A DNA stretch of 52,884 nucleotides from Clostridiales bacterium (GTDB taxonomy: Bacteria; Bacillota; Clostridia; Oscillospirales; Acutalibacteraceae): assembly GCA_012523185.1 (NCBI GenBank), contig JAAYIY010000028.1:1-52884 (forward strand), written 5' to 3'. Made by a program: the position numbers and the translations under genes. Every line of letters begins with the position of its first letter. The first letter of the stretch is position 1. The notes under the pieces were generated by a model. The model worked only from the letters and a program-made list of their open reading frames with translations, was not told the origin of the DNA and ran no database searches. Shown piece by piece: positions 1 to 7,949 of this stretch.

Positions 1-1033
1 CGCCGATGTGGTTGTCGGAGCCGATGTGGAATGTGATGTTTAAAGGGACGGCATAAAACTGCTCGTCGAAGGTTAAAAACTTCGTTTCCTTTGAATAGTT
101 GTTATCCGCCATCGTAAGATTAAAGACTTTTCCGTCCGACTGCCTTGTTATCTTGACTGTCGGGCTAAAGTCAACCGGGAAAAAATATTTGTCGGGATTG
201 AGGCTGATATTCCACGACTGACCGCTGTGTATAAACTCGCTTGGAAACCATCCTGACGACGGCCATGATATGTAATTATAAGATATGCTTTCGTTGAAAT
301 CAGATACAACGGGAGCTACTGTGTATATATTGCTCTCGGTCGATGTCGCCTGACCGAAACCGATGTCGGTTAAATCAGGCGAAAGAAACCATCTCCTGTG
401 AGAGACGCTTTTGATGTATTCCACGTTGACCGAATCGTCAAAGCAAATCTTTATAAAGGGTCTCATCGCTCTTTCACCGTCATAGCCGGAGCCTTGCGCC
501 AAGCAGCTTGAGTTTGTCGAACTGTAGCCCTTATTGTAAAAATCTGTTGACATATCGGGGGGCTTCGGCGGGTTGTGAGACATGATATTGTTCGCGGCAA
601 GAAGCACGGCGCCGTATTGTGAGCTGACACACTTTGCCTGCGACAGCGTCAGCTCAGGCATCTTGGCAATCTTGCGGTGAAAGTTCAGATATTTTAAGGC
701 GTCGTTTAAATAGCCTTGCACGAGGCAGCCGGTGCCGTAAGGCGCCGATACGCTCGGCACGGTGCTGTACACAGCGCCGCCGTAGTCCGCCTTGATTGTG
801 TTCCAGCGGCTTATAAGCTCCTCCCGTGTGTTTTCCCCGCGCGAATATACTCCGCTTATGCCGCCGGTGCCTAAGCCCTTTTCAGAAACGCCGTTTGACT
901 TTACGCGGGAAAAACTGAAAATCGGCGAGTCAGCCAACTCGGCAAAAAGACCCTCTGTAGCGGCGGCAAGAAATGTGCCCGCAAGCGCGATCGTCAAAAG
1001 AATGCAGACGACGTCCTTTAACAGTTTTTTCAT
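1..1033 (-). CDS. Secreted CAP/SCP-domain protein (3' part cut off by window edge)
   Basis: The reading frame is open from an ATG at 1033 to the window edge (344 codons), so the C-terminus is missing. The start follows a GGAAAGGGG ribosome site. Residues 1-24 (MKKLLKDVV then a hydrophobic run) form a signal peptide, so the protein is exported. The middle carries features of the bacterial CAP (SCP/PR1-like) fold: a helix with LNFHRKIAKMPELTLS, a SSQYGAVLLAANNIMSHN stretch with the His expected in the CAP cavity, and SHRRWFLSPDLTDIGFG, which resembles the conserved HRRWLLNP-type motif of clostridial CAP proteins. CAP proteins are extracellular and their biochemical role in bacteria is mostly unknown. 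It has its own promoter at 1085-1113 and is divergent from the T-box operon. CAP assignment is fairly sure; function is not. Confidence 0.8.
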   Translation of the reverse strand, partial: MKKLLKDVVCILLTIALAGTFLAAATEGLFAELADSPIFSFSRVKSNGVSEKGLGTGGISGVYSRGENTREELISRWNTIKADYGGAVYSTVPSVSAPYGTGCLVQGYLNDALKYLNFHRKIAKMPELTLSQAKCVSSQYGAVLLAANNIMSHNPPKPPDMSTDFYNKGYSSTNSSCLAQGSGYDGERAMRPFIKICFDDSVNVEYIKSVSHRRWFLSPDLTDIGFGQATSTESNIYTVAPVVSDFNESISYNYISWPSSGWFPSEFIHSGQSWNISLNPDKYFFPVDFSPTVKITRQSDGKVFNLTMADNNYSKETKFLTFDEQFYAVPLNITFHIGSDNHIG

Positions 1034-1084
1034 TGACAGACCCCTTTCCAGCTTAATGTCGCTTAAAATAAAGTGCCTGCTACT

Positions 1085-1113
1085 ATCCTACCACATTTTT
1101 ACTGCCAAATCAA
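1085..1113 (-). promoter_or_regulatory. Sigma-A promoter of the CAP-domain gene
   Basis: Read on the minus strand, TTGATT (1113-1108) and TAGGAT (1090-1085) are separated by 17 bases. The spacing is ideal and both boxes are close to consensus. It lies about 50 bases upstream of the ATG at 1033. Confidence 0.6.
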
Positions 1114-1220
1114 CACTTTTTCTGTAAATTGTTTATATCTTTTGTTAAATTTGCTGTGCGGGTTAATTTTTATTGTGTTTTTTGATTATGCCGTAAAGAA
1201 ATTAGTTTGCCGCTGATAAA

Positions 1221-1247
1221 ATGCGTGCAAAACACAGAATGCGTGCA
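1221..1247 (+). repeat. Pair of 9-base direct repeats upstream of the T-box operon promoter
   Basis: ATGCGTGCA occurs at 1221-1229 and again at 1239-1247, so the starts are 18 bases apart. The pair ends 29 bases before the -35 box at 1277. The position suits an activator or repressor site. No protein is known to bind it; the XRE-cupin regulator encoded in the operon is the obvious candidate, by inference only. Confidence 0.35.
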
Positions 1248-1276
1248 GAAAAAGCATAAAAATCAGATAAAAAGGC

Positions 1277-1304
1277 TTGACTTCCTTCACTGTTATGATA
1301 TAAT
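1277..1304 (+). promoter_or_regulatory. Sigma-A promoter of the T-box/VOR operon
   Basis: TTGACT (1277-1282) and a perfect TATAAT (1299-1304) are separated by 16 bases. Transcription would begin near 1311 and produce a leader of about 320 bases that contains the T-box element. Confidence 0.75.
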
Positions 1305-1317
1305 ATATTTTAAATTT

Positions 1318-1625
1318 AATATTATAAATGCAGTGACGGAAACGGACTTTTTTAATCGCTTCAGAGAGTCGGCGGCGGTGCGAAGCCGGTGCGTGAAATT
1401 AAGCCTTATCATTCCCGAGCAGAGCGCCCGAACATAAACAGCGTCAAGCAGGCATTGCTCTTTTTAAGCTTCAGACGCCGGTTAAAATAAGGCGCTACGG
1501 CAGGCTCCGTTATCATGGCGCGGACTCGTCAGTCCATGAGCGACTGCTTTTTGCAGTAAAAAGGGTGGTACCGCGGTTTTTACCGTCCCTGGTCAGATGG
1601 CCACGGACGGCATTTTATTTTTTTT
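1318..1625 (+). promoter_or_regulatory. T-box leader, isoleucine specifier (ATC)
   Basis: The T-box core AGGGTGGTACCGCGG is at 1562-1576. Stem I carries the typical distal motif CAGAGAGTCGG followed by GGTGCGAAGCCGGTG. In the specifier loop the 3' strand reads CCTT-ATC-A followed by TTCCCGAGC, which lines up with the GAAA-GGC-A then UUCUUGAGC arrangement of the well-studied glyQS T-box, so the specifier is ATC (Ile). The bulge TGGT pairs with ACCA, matching the A discriminator of tRNA-Ile. GTAAAAA (1556-1562) pairs with TTTTTAC (1577-1583) to form the antiterminator helix, which overlaps the terminator stem. Uncharged tRNA-Ile should therefore allow read-through into the operon at 1632-7802. 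Confidence 0.9.
1583..1622 (+). terminator. T-box conditional terminator
   Basis: CCGTCC (1583-1588) pairs with GGACGG (1605-1610), extended by TGG/CCA across a C-C mismatch, and is followed by a T-rich run from 1612. It excludes the antiterminator helix, which shares C1583. Confidence 0.85.
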
Positions 1626-1631
1626 GCAAAG

Positions 1632-2312
1632 TTGGTATTTAATTTGAATTACAAAAGAGTCACTGTTTTTGCCGGTCATTACGGCAGCGGAAAAACAAAT
1701 GTCGCAGTCAATTACGCGTTGGCGCTCAAGGCCTTTGAAAGAAATGTTTCAATAGCCGACCTCGACATTGTCAATCCATATTTCCGCACAAAGGACAGCG
1801 CCGACGTCCTCGAAAAGGGCGGAATAAGGCTCATCTCCTCCGCGTATGCCGGCTCAAACATCGACATACCCGCTTTGCCTCCGGAGATTTATTCTGTTGT
1901 TCGTGACAAGAGCTTTCATGCCGTTATGGATGTCGGCGGCGACGACAGGGGCGCCACCGCGCTTGGGCGCTATGTTCCTTATCTGCTCGCCGAAAACGAC
2001 TTTGAGATGCTTTTTGTCGTCAATATGTACCGCCCGCTGACAGCCGACCCAAAAAGCGCTTTTGACAATATGCGCGAAATCGAGGCGGCCTGCGGCGCAA
2101 GATTCACATCTGTTGTCAACAACTCAAACCTCGGCGCCGAAACGACGGCGGAGGATGTTTTAGCCTCCGTGCCTTATGCCGAAAAGATTTCCGCTCTGTC
2201 CGGCATCCCGATAAAGATGAACGCCGTCCGAAAGGATATCGCCGCGGAGCTTGGCGGCAAAATTGAAAACATATTTCCGATAAGCCTTCATGTTTACGGC
2301 TTTATGAATTAA
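1632..2312 (+). CDS. P-loop ATPase of the MinD/ParA (SIMIBI) type, first gene of the VOR operon
   Basis: The 226-residue protein has a Walker A motif near the N-terminus (GHYGSGKTN), ADLDIVNPYFR as the switch-like segment, and a hydrophobic strand ending VMDVGGDDRG as Walker B. That places it among MinD/ParA/CooC-like P-loop ATPases. The family is commonly found next to ferredoxin and 2-oxoacid oxidoreductase genes in anaerobes; the role there is not established, and maturation or cofactor loading is only a guess. The start is uncertain. TTG at 1632 or TTG at 1644 are the options, neither has a clear ribosome site, and both sit just behind the T-box terminator. The next gene follows after 13 bases behind AAAGGAGG. 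Confidence 0.8.
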   Translation: MVFNLNYKRVTVFAGHYGSGKTNVAVNYALALKAFERNVSIADLDIVNPYFRTKDSADVLEKGGIRLISSAYAGSNIDIPALPPEIYSVVRDKSFHAVMDVGGDDRGATALGRYVPYLLAENDFEMLFVVNMYRPLTADPKSAFDNMREIEAACGARFTSVVNNSNLGAETTAEDVLASVPYAEKISALSGIPIKMNAVRKDIAAELGGKIENIFPISLHVYGFMN

Positions 2313-2325
2313 AGGAGGAAGAAAC

Positions 2326-2532
2326 ATGGCATTTGTGACGTTTGACTCGGACAAGTGCAAGGGCTGCGGCCTGTGCGTGACTGTGTGTCCGAAGAAAATT
2401 GTCGTCTTGGCAGCGGACAAAATTAACTCAAAGGGCTACAGCCCCGCCGAGGTTTCCGATATGTCCCTTTGTATCGGCTGCGCTTTCTGCGCAAAAATTT
2501 GCCCCGACTGTGTTATAACCGTGGAGAAATAA
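2326..2532 (+). CDS. 2x[4Fe-4S] ferredoxin, delta-type subunit of the 2-oxoacid oxidoreductase
   Basis: The 68-residue protein carries two classic cluster motifs, CKGCGLCVTVCP near residue 10 and CIGCAFCAKICP near residue 50. It corresponds to the delta (PorD/VorD-like) subunit that passes electrons between the catalytic TPP site and soluble ferredoxin. It sits directly before the alpha subunit in the usual delta-alpha-beta-gamma order. The start has a strong AAAGGAGG site. It is cytoplasmic and part of the complex encoded by the next three genes. Confidence 0.9.
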   Translation: MAFVTFDSDKCKGCGLCVTVCPKKIVVLAADKINSKGYSPAEVSDMSLCIGCAFCAKICPDCVITVEK

Positions 2533-2554
2533 TGTTAAAGGAACTGGTGAGAAA

Positions 2555-3616
2555 ATGTCTGAAAAAGTCTTGATGAAGGGTAACGAAGCGATAGCCGAAG
2601 CCGCTGTGATGGCAGGCTGCCGTCATTATTTCGGCTACCCGATAACACCGCAGACTGAAATTGCCGCATATATGTCAAAGCGTATGCCGCAGGTGGACGG
2701 CGTGTTTTTGCAGGCCGAGAGCGAAATCGCCGCAATAAATATGGTTATAGGCGTTTCGGCGGCCGGCAAGCGCGCCATGACGTCAAGCTCAAGCCCCGGC
2801 ATTTCTTTAAAAAGCGAGGGATTTTCATACCTTGCCGGCTGCGACCTGCCCGCTTTTATTGTAAACGTGCAAAGGGGCGGCCCCGGCTTGGGCGGGATTC
2901 AGCCGTCGCAGTCTGATTATTGGCAGGCGACAAGAGCGTCGGGACACGGCGATTTTCGCAAGATTGTCCTTGCGCCCGCCTCTGTTCAGGAAATGGTAAG
3001 CCTGACATTTAAGGGCTTTGACCTTGCCGACAAGTACCGCATGACAGTCCTGCTGCTTTCCGACGGCACAATCGGACAGATGATGGAGCCTGTCAGCCTT
3101 GAAATGGGAGACGTCACAAAATACGACAAGCCATGGGCAGTGACCGGGACAAAGGGCGCCCGCAAGCCCAACATCGTAAACTCCCTTTTTCTCCTTCCGG
3201 AGGTGCTTGAGCAGACTAACATCGAGCGCTACGAGCGCTATAAATCAATAGAAAAGACAGAGGTCATGTATGAGGAATACATGATGGACGACGCCGAGCT
3301 TTGTGTCGTCGCCTTCGGCATCGCCGCGCGTGTTTCAAAAAACGCCATAAAGGCCGCGCGCGAAAAAGGCATAAAGGCGGGCATGATTCGCCCCATAACC
3401 TTGTGGCCCTTCCCGAAGGATGCGCTCGCCGACGCCGCTCACAGGGTAAAGGCGTTTGTCAGCGCCGAGCTTTCGATGGGTCAGATGATAGACGACGTCG
3501 AGCTTGCCATACGGTGCAAAAGACCTGTTATTCTCTGCTCAAGGGCGGGCGGAATGATTCCGACGCCTGAAAATGTCCTTGCCGCTCTTGATGAAGCCGG
3601 CAAAATAGGAGGTTGA
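2555..3616 (+). CDS. vorB: 2-oxoacid:ferredoxin oxidoreductase alpha subunit, VorB type
   Basis: The 353-residue protein aligns from memory with VorB, the alpha (pyrimidine-binding plus transketolase-C) subunit of branched-chain 2-oxoacid (3-methyl-2-oxobutanoate) oxidoreductases. Visible features are MKGNEAIAEAAVMAGCRHYFGYPITPQTE at the N-terminus (Pro-Ile-Thr-Pro loop near the TPP site), QAESEIAAINMVIGVSAAGKRAMTSSSSPG, and QRGGPGLGGIQPSQSD. With the beta and gamma subunits it interconverts a 2-oxoacid plus CoA with acyl-CoA, CO2 and reduced ferredoxin. The reaction is reversible. The length is normal for the family. Substrate choice (branched-chain, 2-oxoglutarate or other) cannot be read from sequence alone; VOR is preferred because of the T-box and the neighbouring acyl-CoA synthetase. 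Confidence 0.88.
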   Translation: MSEKVLMKGNEAIAEAAVMAGCRHYFGYPITPQTEIAAYMSKRMPQVDGVFLQAESEIAAINMVIGVSAAGKRAMTSSSSPGISLKSEGFSYLAGCDLPAFIVNVQRGGPGLGGIQPSQSDYWQATRASGHGDFRKIVLAPASVQEMVSLTFKGFDLADKYRMTVLLLSDGTIGQMMEPVSLEMGDVTKYDKPWAVTGTKGARKPNIVNSLFLLPEVLEQTNIERYERYKSIEKTEVMYEEYMMDDAELCVVAFGIAARVSKNAIKAAREKGIKAGMIRPITLWPFPKDALADAAHRVKAFVSAELSMGQMIDDVELAIRCKRPVILCSRAGGMIPTPENVLAALDEAGKIGG

Positions 3617-3620
3617 ACAA

Positions 3621-4373
3621 ATGGTAGTTTTTAAAAAGCCGAAAGCTTTAACGGACGCCGTGATGACATATTGCCCCGGCTGCACCCACGGCATTATACA
3701 CCGCCTTGTCGCCGAGGCCATTGACGAGCTTGACATTATGGGCGACACAATAGGCGTCGCGCCTGTCGGATGCTCCGTCATGGCTTATGATTTCTTTAAC
3801 GTCGACATGGTTCAGGCGGCGCACGGCCGCGCCCCGGCAGTCGCCACAGGCATCAAAAGAGCCGACCCCTCAAAGATCGTTTTCACATATCAGGGCGACG
3901 GGGATCTTGCCGCCATCGGCACAGCCGAGACAGTCCATTCTGCCGCAAGAGGCGAAAACATAACTATTATCTTTGTGAACAACGCGATTTACGGCATGAC
4001 GGGCGGTCAGATGGCACCCACGACTCTGCCCGGCATGGTGACACAGACGTCGCCCTACGGGCGCGATGTCGAAAAGGCGGGCTATCCTGTCAAGGTGTGC
4101 GAGCTTCTTCAAAATGTTGACGGCGCGGCATATATAGAGCGTGTTTCCGTTAATAACATAAAAAACATCAACGCCGCGAAAAAGGCGATTTTAAAGGCCT
4201 TTAAATATCAGACGGAGGGCAAGGGCTTTTCCTTGGTCGAGGTGCTGTCCACCTGCCCCACAAACTGGGGGGTTTCACCTGAAAAGTCACTTGAATGGCT
4301 TGGCGAAAACATGATTCCTTATTTTCCTTTGCGCTGTTATAAGGACAAATTCGCACAGGAGGGAGACAAATGA
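3621..4373 (+). CDS. 2-oxoacid:ferredoxin oxidoreductase beta subunit (TPP-binding)
   Basis: The 250-residue protein has the beta-subunit hallmarks: YCPGCTHGIIHRL at residues 13-25, and the thiamine-diphosphate/Mg site GDGDLAAIGTAE followed by NNAIYGMTGGQMAPTT. No cluster motif is present in this chain, which fits the heterotetrameric enzymes in which clusters reside on the delta subunit. The start at 3621 has AGGAGG eight bases upstream and lies four bases after the alpha stop. The stop overlaps the start of the gamma gene (ATGA), so the two are translationally coupled. Confidence 0.9.
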   Translation: MVVFKKPKALTDAVMTYCPGCTHGIIHRLVAEAIDELDIMGDTIGVAPVGCSVMAYDFFNVDMVQAAHGRAPAVATGIKRADPSKIVFTYQGDGDLAAIGTAETVHSAARGENITIIFVNNAIYGMTGGQMAPTTLPGMVTQTSPYGRDVEKAGYPVKVCELLQNVDGAAYIERVSVNNIKNINAAKKAILKAFKYQTEGKGFSLVEVLSTCPTNWGVSPEKSLEWLGENMIPYFPLRCYKDKFAQEGDK

Positions 4374-4909
4374 ACACAAAGCAGGTATTGTTCGCCGGCT
4401 TTGGCGGTCAAGGCATATTGTTCACGGGCAAGTTTCTTGCTTATCAAGGGCTTATGAGCGGCCGCGAGGTCAGCTGGCTTCCGTCATACGGTCCCGAAAT
4501 GAGGGGCGGCACGGCAAATTGCAGCGTCATACTCAGCGACTCGCCGATAGGCTCTCCAATCGTCTCAAATCCCGACATACTGTTAGCCATGAACCTCCCG
4601 TCACTTGACAAATACGAGAACTGCACAGTTTCGGGCGGGCAGATATTTGTTGATTCGTCTCTCATCGAAAGAAAAGTTAAAAGAACGGACGTCGAGTCAT
4701 TTTACATCCCCGCCACAAGGCTTGCGTCAGACGAAAACCTCGGCGGCCTTGCCAACATGATTATTCTCGGCAAGATGCTGCGCCACTCCGGTCTCATGCG
4801 TTTTGAAGAAATTGCCCCGACCATGGCAAAAGTTGTTTCAGCGAAACGAAAAAATCTTTACGAGCTGAATCTCAAGGCAATTGAGCTTGGATACAACCAC
4901 GGCGAATAA
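4370..4909 (+). CDS. 2-oxoacid:ferredoxin oxidoreductase gamma subunit
   Basis: The 179-residue protein starts with [19 protein letters not shown], the glycine-rich signature of the gamma/CoA-binding domain, and continues with [22 protein letters not shown], also characteristic. It completes a full delta-alpha-beta-gamma set with the three upstream genes. The ATG overlaps the beta stop by four bases. Known role in this enzyme class: it helps bind CoA and shapes the electron path. Confidence 0.9.
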   Translation: MNTKQVLFAGFGGQGILFTGKFLAYQGLMSGREVSWLPSYGPEMRGGTANCSVILSDSPIGSPIVSNPDILLAMNLPSLDKYENCTVSGGQIFVDSSLIERKVKRTDVESFYIPATRLASDENLGGLANMIILGKMLRHSGLMRFEEIAPTMAKVVSAKRKNLYELNLKAIELGYNHGE

Positions 4910-4958
4910 AATCCGGAAGTTCAAACACGATTTTTAAAAAGTGAAAGGAGCGCCCATC

Positions 4959-5510
4959 ATGACAGAGCAGCTTAAGGAAATCGGCACAAGACTGCGCGCC
5001 ATGCGAATTATCTGCGAATACACGCCCGACGAGCTTGCGGCAAAGCTTGACATCGACGTCGCGGAATATCTTAAGTATGAAGAGGGGCTGAAAGATTTTT
5101 CATTTAGCTTTCTCTACAACTGCGCGGAGATTTTCGGGATAGATGTCTATGAGATTATGAGCGGCGACACGGCAAAGCTTTCAACATGCAGTGTCGTCAA
5201 AAAGGGGCACGGCTTTGAGGTCAAGCGCAATGAGGCATACGACTACAAGCATCTTGCCTACACCTTTAAAAACAAAAAAGCCGAGCCGTTTCTTGTAACT
5301 GTCGAATACAGCGAAAGTGTCCCGACATTTCACGCGCACGAGGGGCAGGAATTCAACTATATGCTGTCCGGTAAAATGACTCTTTATATAGGCTCCATCT
5401 CCTACGAGCTTGAGGCGGGAGACAGCGTTTACTTTGATTCGAGCATCCCTCACACAGTTCAGACAATCGAAAAAGAACCGGCGCAATATATCGCGGTTGT
5501 AATGAAATAA
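4959..5510 (+). CDS. XRE-family regulator with C-terminal cupin sensor domain
   Basis: The 183-residue protein has an N-terminal helix-turn-helix (about residues 4-60, IGTRLRAMRIICEYTPDELAAKL) and a C-terminal cupin (about 105-180, with HAHEGQEFNYMLSG and YFDSSIPHTV). This fold pair is typical of small-ligand-responsive repressors or activators, and the form paired with AMP-binding acyl-CoA synthetases is common in anaerobes and archaea. The start at 4959 is preferred over the GTG at 4941 because AAAGGAG lies eight bases before it. It sits between the VOR genes and the synthetase, so it probably senses a substrate or product of the pathway. Ligand and operator are unknown. Confidence 0.85.
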   Translation: MTEQLKEIGTRLRAMRIICEYTPDELAAKLDIDVAEYLKYEEGLKDFSFSFLYNCAEIFGIDVYEIMSGDTAKLSTCSVVKKGHGFEVKRNEAYDYKHLAYTFKNKKAEPFLVTVEYSESVPTFHAHEGQEFNYMLSGKMTLYIGSISYELEAGDSVYFDSSIPHTVQTIEKEPAQYIAVVMK

Positions 5511-5589
5511 ACTGCTTGTGAATCCGGCCGTGCCCGCGGCGATAAAACATATCGCTTTCCGGCGGCTGTAAAAGACAGGAGTAAAAGAT

Positions 5590-7287
5590 ATGGCGATTTA
5601 TGAAAAGTATATTGGCAGAAACAGGGATTCTTTTGTCTCGTTTGAAGATGTCCGCGACAACTATAAGCTTTCATGGCCGGCGGATTTCAACTTTGCCTAC
5701 GACGTCATAGACGTACTCGGCACCCAAAAGCCCGACAAGCTCGCGATGCTTTGGGTCTCGTCCGACGGCGAGGAAAAGCGCATTACCTTCGGCGAAATGA
5801 TGACAGAGTCAAACCGCATGGCAAAATATCTTTTTTCGTCGGGCATCAAAAAGGGCGACGCCGTCCTGCTTGTCTTAAAGCGCAGCTACCTTTTTTGGTA
5901 CTGTATGCTGGCGCTTCATAAGATAGGCGCCGTTGCTGTTCAGGCGACAAACATGCTCACCGCTAAGGACTACATTTACCGCTGCAACGCCGGTGAAATC
6001 AAGGCTGCAATCATAACGGGCGACGGCGACTGCACAGAGCAGTTCGACGCGGGGGCGGAGCAGTTCAAAACTGTCGAGATGAAGTTTGTCACAAAGCGCA
6101 AATCACCGCCCGGCGGCGGTTGGATTGACTTGGAAAAGGGCTGTGAAGCGTCTGACAGCTGCTGGACGCGCCCGACAGGCGCCGAAAAAACAACGGCGGA
6201 GGACATTATGCTGATGTCCTTCTCCTCCGGCACCACAGGATACCCGAAAATGATTCTCCACGACTTTACATATCCGCTCGGTCATCTTATGACAGGCGTC
6301 TTTTGGCATCGCGTCATAGACGGAGGACTTCATTTCACCATCTCCGACACAGGCTGGCTGAAATCGCTTTGGGGCAAAATGTACGGTCAGTGGCTCGGCG
6401 AGTCGGCCGTTTTTACATACGATTTTGAAAAGTTCGACGCCGCCGACATACTTTCCAAGCTTGAAAAGCACAAAATAACGACATTTTGTATCCCTCCGAC
6501 GATGTACAGATTTCTTCTTCAACAGGATGTCGCCAAATATGACCTCTCCTCTTTAAAGCATTGCTGCACCGCGGGTGAGGCACTTAACCCGAGCATTTTT
6601 GAAGAATGGAAACAATTCACAGGTCTCGAAATATACGAAGGCTTCGGTCAGACAGAGACGACCCTCTGCCTCTCGACAATTTATCCGTGGATGAAGCCTG
6701 TGCCGGGGAGCATCGGGCTGGCGACACCGGGATATGAAGTCATCATAATCGACGACGACGGTGAGGAATGCGGGCCGGGGGTCACAGGCGAGGTCTGCAT
6801 ACTTTATGAGTCGATGGACAAAAGGCCGAGAGGGCTGCTGAAGGGATACTATAAAAACCCCGAAGAAACAGCAAAGGTCATGCACGACGGAGTATATCAC
6901 ACCGGCGACACGGCTTACAGAGATGAAAACGGACTTTTTAATTATGTCGGCAGAAACGACGACGTGATTAAATCGTCGGGCTACCGTATCGGCCCGTTTG
7001 AGGTGGAAAGCGTCATGCTTGAGCACCCCGCCGTTCTTGAGGTCGCCGTGACGGGCGTGCCCGATCCCGCGCGCGGCTTTAATGTCAAGGCAACAGTCGT
7101 ACTCAAAAGCGGATTCGCGCCGTCGGACGCGCTTGTGAAAGAGCTTCAGGCATATGTAAAGTCAAACACGGCGCCATACAAATATCCGAGGGTTATAGAA
7201 TTTGTCGACTGCCTGCCCAAAACTATAAGCGGCAAAATCAGGCGCGTCGAGATACGCCGCAAAGACATTGACAAGGTCGGCGGCTGA
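5590..7287 (+). CDS. AMP-forming acyl-CoA synthetase (medium or branched-chain acid type)
   Basis: The 565-residue protein has the full adenylate-forming motif set: P-loop SSGTTGYPK at 212-220, EGFGQTETT (A5), YHTGDTAYRDENG (A7), KSSGYRIGPFEVES (A8) and PKTISGKIRR with the catalytic Lys at 549 (A10). It converts a carboxylic acid, ATP and CoA to acyl-CoA, AMP and PPi. It resembles the acetyl-CoA-synthetase-like/medium-chain subgroup, not long-chain FadD. In this operon its product would be the substrate of the VOR enzyme in the carboxylating direction. Acid specificity cannot be read; isobutyrate, isovalerate, 2-methylbutyrate or an aryl acetate are candidates. The start has AGGAG spaced normally. 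Confidence 0.88.
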   Translation: MAIYEKYIGRNRDSFVSFEDVRDNYKLSWPADFNFAYDVIDVLGTQKPDKLAMLWVSSDGEEKRITFGEMMTESNRMAKYLFSSGIKKGDAVLLVLKRSYLFWYCMLALHKIGAVAVQATNMLTAKDYIYRCNAGEIKAAIITGDGDCTEQFDAGAEQFKTVEMKFVTKRKSPPGGGWIDLEKGCEASDSCWTRPTGAEKTTAEDIMLMSFSSGTTGYPKMILHDFTYPLGHLMTGVFWHRVIDGGLHFTISDTGWLKSLWGKMYGQWLGESAVFTYDFEKFDAADILSKLEKHKITTFCIPPTMYRFLLQQDVAKYDLSSLKHCCTAGEALNPSIFEEWKQFTGLEIYEGFGQTETTLCLSTIYPWMKPVPGSIGLATPGYEVIIIDDDGEECGPGVTGEVCILYESMDKRPRGLLKGYYKNPEETAKVMHDGVYHTGDTAYRDENGLFNYVGRNDDVIKSSGYRIGPFEVESVMLEHPAVLEVAVTGVPDPARGFNVKATVVLKSGFAPSDALVKELQAYVKSNTAPYKYPRVIEFVDCLPKTISGKIRRVEIRRKDIDKVGG

Positions 7288-7331
7288 CAACAAGCTTGAC
7301 GGCAGGCAAAATTAATGCCGCAAAGGGGAAG

Positions 7332-7802
7332 ATGATGGACTTAGCAAAAAAGGGAAAGAACTTTAATTGCGCCGAAACTGTTCAGATAAACCAGCCGCAC
7401 CTTGTAACTGTCGGGGACGACGTCTCCTTTTATCACGGCACATATATCGAGCCTTGCGACAGGGAAATTTCTATCGGCTCAAACACGCATTTCGCGCCTT
7501 ACTGCGTCCTTTACGGTCCGCTCTCCGTCGGCGACAACTGCGCCGTCGCGGCTCACGTCGTCCTTGCCTGCGTCGCCCACTCCCACGCCGACGTCAATGT
7601 GCCTTTTGTTGACCAGCCCACCGACCGGCGGCAAATCACTGTCGAGGACAATGTTTGGATAGGCGCAAACGCTGTCGTCACACCCGGCGTCACAATCGGC
7701 ACCGGCAGCATTATCGGCGCCGGAGCCGTCGTCACAAAGGATGTCGAGCCTTATTCCGTCATGGGGGGCGTGCCCGCAAAGCTGATACGCAAGAGGAAAT
7801 GA
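7332..7802 (+). CDS. Left-handed beta-helix (hexapeptide) acyltransferase
   Basis: The protein of about 156 residues has repeating hexapeptide turns, clearest in VGDDVSFYHG, ISIGSNTHFAPYC, VEDNVWIGANAVVTPGVTIGTGSIIGAGAVVTKDV, and ends with the MGGVPAKLIRKRK tail shared by maltose/galactoside-type O-acetyltransferases. A central His in VAHSH suits the catalytic base. The substrate is unknown. I chose the tandem ATG at 7332/7335 behind AAAGGGGAAG over an upstream TTG at 7296. It is the last gene of the T-box operon, 44 bases after the synthetase, and a strong terminator follows. Whether it acts in the same pathway is unclear. Confidence 0.8.
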   Translation: MMDLAKKGKNFNCAETVQINQPHLVTVGDDVSFYHGTYIEPCDREISIGSNTHFAPYCVLYGPLSVGDNCAVAAHVVLACVAHSHADVNVPFVDQPTDRRQITVEDNVWIGANAVVTPGVTIGTGSIIGAGAVVTKDVEPYSVMGGVPAKLIRKRK

Positions 7803-7949
7803 TTGCCGCGAAGCTTTTAAAGTTTCGGCGGCAAAGACGTGACAAAACCCGCTTCAAAGCAGTCAAAGCTGCTTGTTGCGCCGTGCCGCGAAACCTTCTT
7901 GTCAAGGCACGGTTCACTGCGCGGAAGCTGTGCCGTATCTTTGCCAAAA

